From JAKBCQ01 sp021807585 (GTDB lineage: Bacteria > Planctomycetota > Planctomycetia > Isosphaerales > Isosphaeraceae), in the NCBI GenBank assembly GCA_027325115.1, contig DAHWFG010000525.1, positions 1-7,074 of the forward strand: a DNA stretch of 7,074 nt, given 5' to 3'. How positions within the stretch are numbered: position 1 is the stretch's first letter; the number at the start of each line of letters is the position of its first letter. A program made the position numbers and the translations under genes. This document shows positions 6,740-7,074 of the stretch, one piece after another. Below the pieces are notes generated by a model. It searched no databases, was not told where the DNA came from, and saw only the letters and a list, made by a program, of their open reading frames with translations.

Positions 6740-6747
6740 CTCCCCTT
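6740..6747 (-). promoter_or_regulatory. Strong ribosome binding site of kdsD
   Basis: AAGGGGAG reads 6747 to 6740 on the minus strand, 4 nt before the ATG at 6735. It is the best Shine-Dalgarno match in the window and selects this ATG over the longer reading from a TTG at 6813. Confidence 0.75.
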
Positions 6748-6812
6748 GAATCCGGCGGCGCCGCGACCGCGCGAATTCCGTTCCGCGCCCGGCCGTGAAC
6801 CGATGGGCCGCA

Positions 6813-6841
6813 ACCTTAGTCCAAAGAGCGATCTCCGTCAA
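6813..6841 (-). promoter_or_regulatory. Candidate promoter of the kdsD-kdsC-OstA-like operon
   Basis: On the minus strand TTGACG (6841-6836, five of six bases match the -35 consensus) is followed after exactly 17 nt by TAAGGT (6818-6813, three of six match the -10). This would start transcription near 6806 and give a leader of about 70 nt before the kdsD ATG. The -35 and spacing are good and the -10 is weak. No better candidate was seen upstream of kdsD or in the 81-nt and 34-nt gaps further down, which supports one transcript for all three genes. Confidence 0.4.
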
Positions 6842-6903
6842 CGCGGGCCGGCGTTTTAACGATCAGAGGCGCGTACTTCACAAGTTCACTTTCGAGACGT
6901 TCG

Positions 6904-6920
6904 GCCGTTCGACGAACGGC
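6904..6920. repeat. Perfect 17-base palindrome, possible operator
   Basis: GCCGTTCG (6904-6911) and CGAACGGC (6913-6920) are perfect reverse complements around a single central A. The palindrome lies about 63 bp upstream of the candidate -35 of the kds operon. There is no adjacent T run on either strand, so a terminator is unlikely and a dimeric regulator site is more plausible. TCGAACG-like words are common in this DNA, which lowers its weight. Confidence 0.4.
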
Positions 6921-7074
6921 TTCCAAACGCAATCTCCAAGCGAATCCTTTCGCCTATCCTCTAGTACTCGATCGATTACCATGTGCGACTTTAGGAACGC
7001 CGCTGAAGTATTCTCAGCACCGGTCGCTTTTCGAACGCGAAAACAAGGTAAAATCGAATTTGTAAATAATATAT

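Larger units (their letters stand above)
6736..7074. other. Non-coding stretch upstream of kdsD
   Basis: This 339-nt stretch has no credible gene on either strand. It holds the kdsD ribosome binding site, a candidate promoter (6813-6841), a perfect 17-base palindrome (6904-6920) and a weak 6-bp dyad TTTTCG/CGAAAA (7028-7043). The last 30 bases become strongly AT-rich, unlike the coding region, which suggests a promoter or gene boundary at or just beyond the right edge. What lies there cannot be told from the window. Confidence 0.7.

Noticed and set aside
6073..6798. Plus-strand frame of 241 codons opposite kdsD
   Set aside because: kdsD on the minus strand has complete SIS and CBS motifs; the plus frame is Arg/His-rich with no motif.
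6736..6813. N-terminal extension of KdsD by 26 residues from a TTG at 6813
   Set aside because: The extension is Arg/Gly-rich and unlike the family, has no ribosome binding site and overlaps the candidate -10. The ATG at 6735 has a strong ribosome binding site.
7028..7043. Dyad TTTTCG/CGAAAA near the right edge as a terminator
   Set aside because: The stem is only 6 bp and mostly A-T, with no following T run on either strand.

Overview
The window comes from a GC-rich bacterium with a Gram-negative type envelope. Three protein genes and three tRNA genes are visible, all read from the minus strand. The Kdo genes point to a lipopolysaccharide maker. The oversized, linker-rich OstA-like protein, the mix of ATG, GTG and TTG starts and the base composition fit a member of the Planctomycetota (perhaps Isosphaeraceae). 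That placement is inference; no marker gene in the window proves it.

Layout, in the direction of transcription (right to left). Positions 7074-6736 are non-coding and hold a candidate promoter and a perfect palindrome. kdsD (6735-5689) encodes a SIS plus two-CBS arabinose-5-phosphate isomerase. kdsC (5607-5011) encodes a HAD-family Kdo-8-phosphate phosphatase. After a 34-nt gap comes a 1447-residue, membrane-anchored, multi-unit protein (4976-633) that I read as a giant LptC/LptA (OstA-like) lipopolysaccharide transport protein. A 176-nt gap with a candidate promoter follows, then tRNA-Thr(TGT), tRNA-Tyr(GTA) and tRNA-Gly(TCC); the last is cut by the left edge.

How the genes fit together. 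KdsD makes arabinose-5-phosphate, the substrate for Kdo-8-phosphate synthase (kdsA, not in the window). KdsC removes the phosphate to release Kdo for the LPS inner core. In E. coli the same two genes are followed by lptC, lptA and lptB. Here one very long gene takes the lptC/lptA place and no lptB follows. The tRNA order matches E. coli thrU-tyrU-glyT, which precedes thrT-tufB, so tuf may lie just beyond the left edge.

The most interesting object is the giant OstA-like protein. It shows about nine copies of a jelly-roll strand motif separated by long Ser/Lys/Asp/Ala-rich linkers, one of which contains a 36-bp tandem duplication. A long single-chain periplasmic bridge suited to a wide periplasm is an attractive but untested reading.
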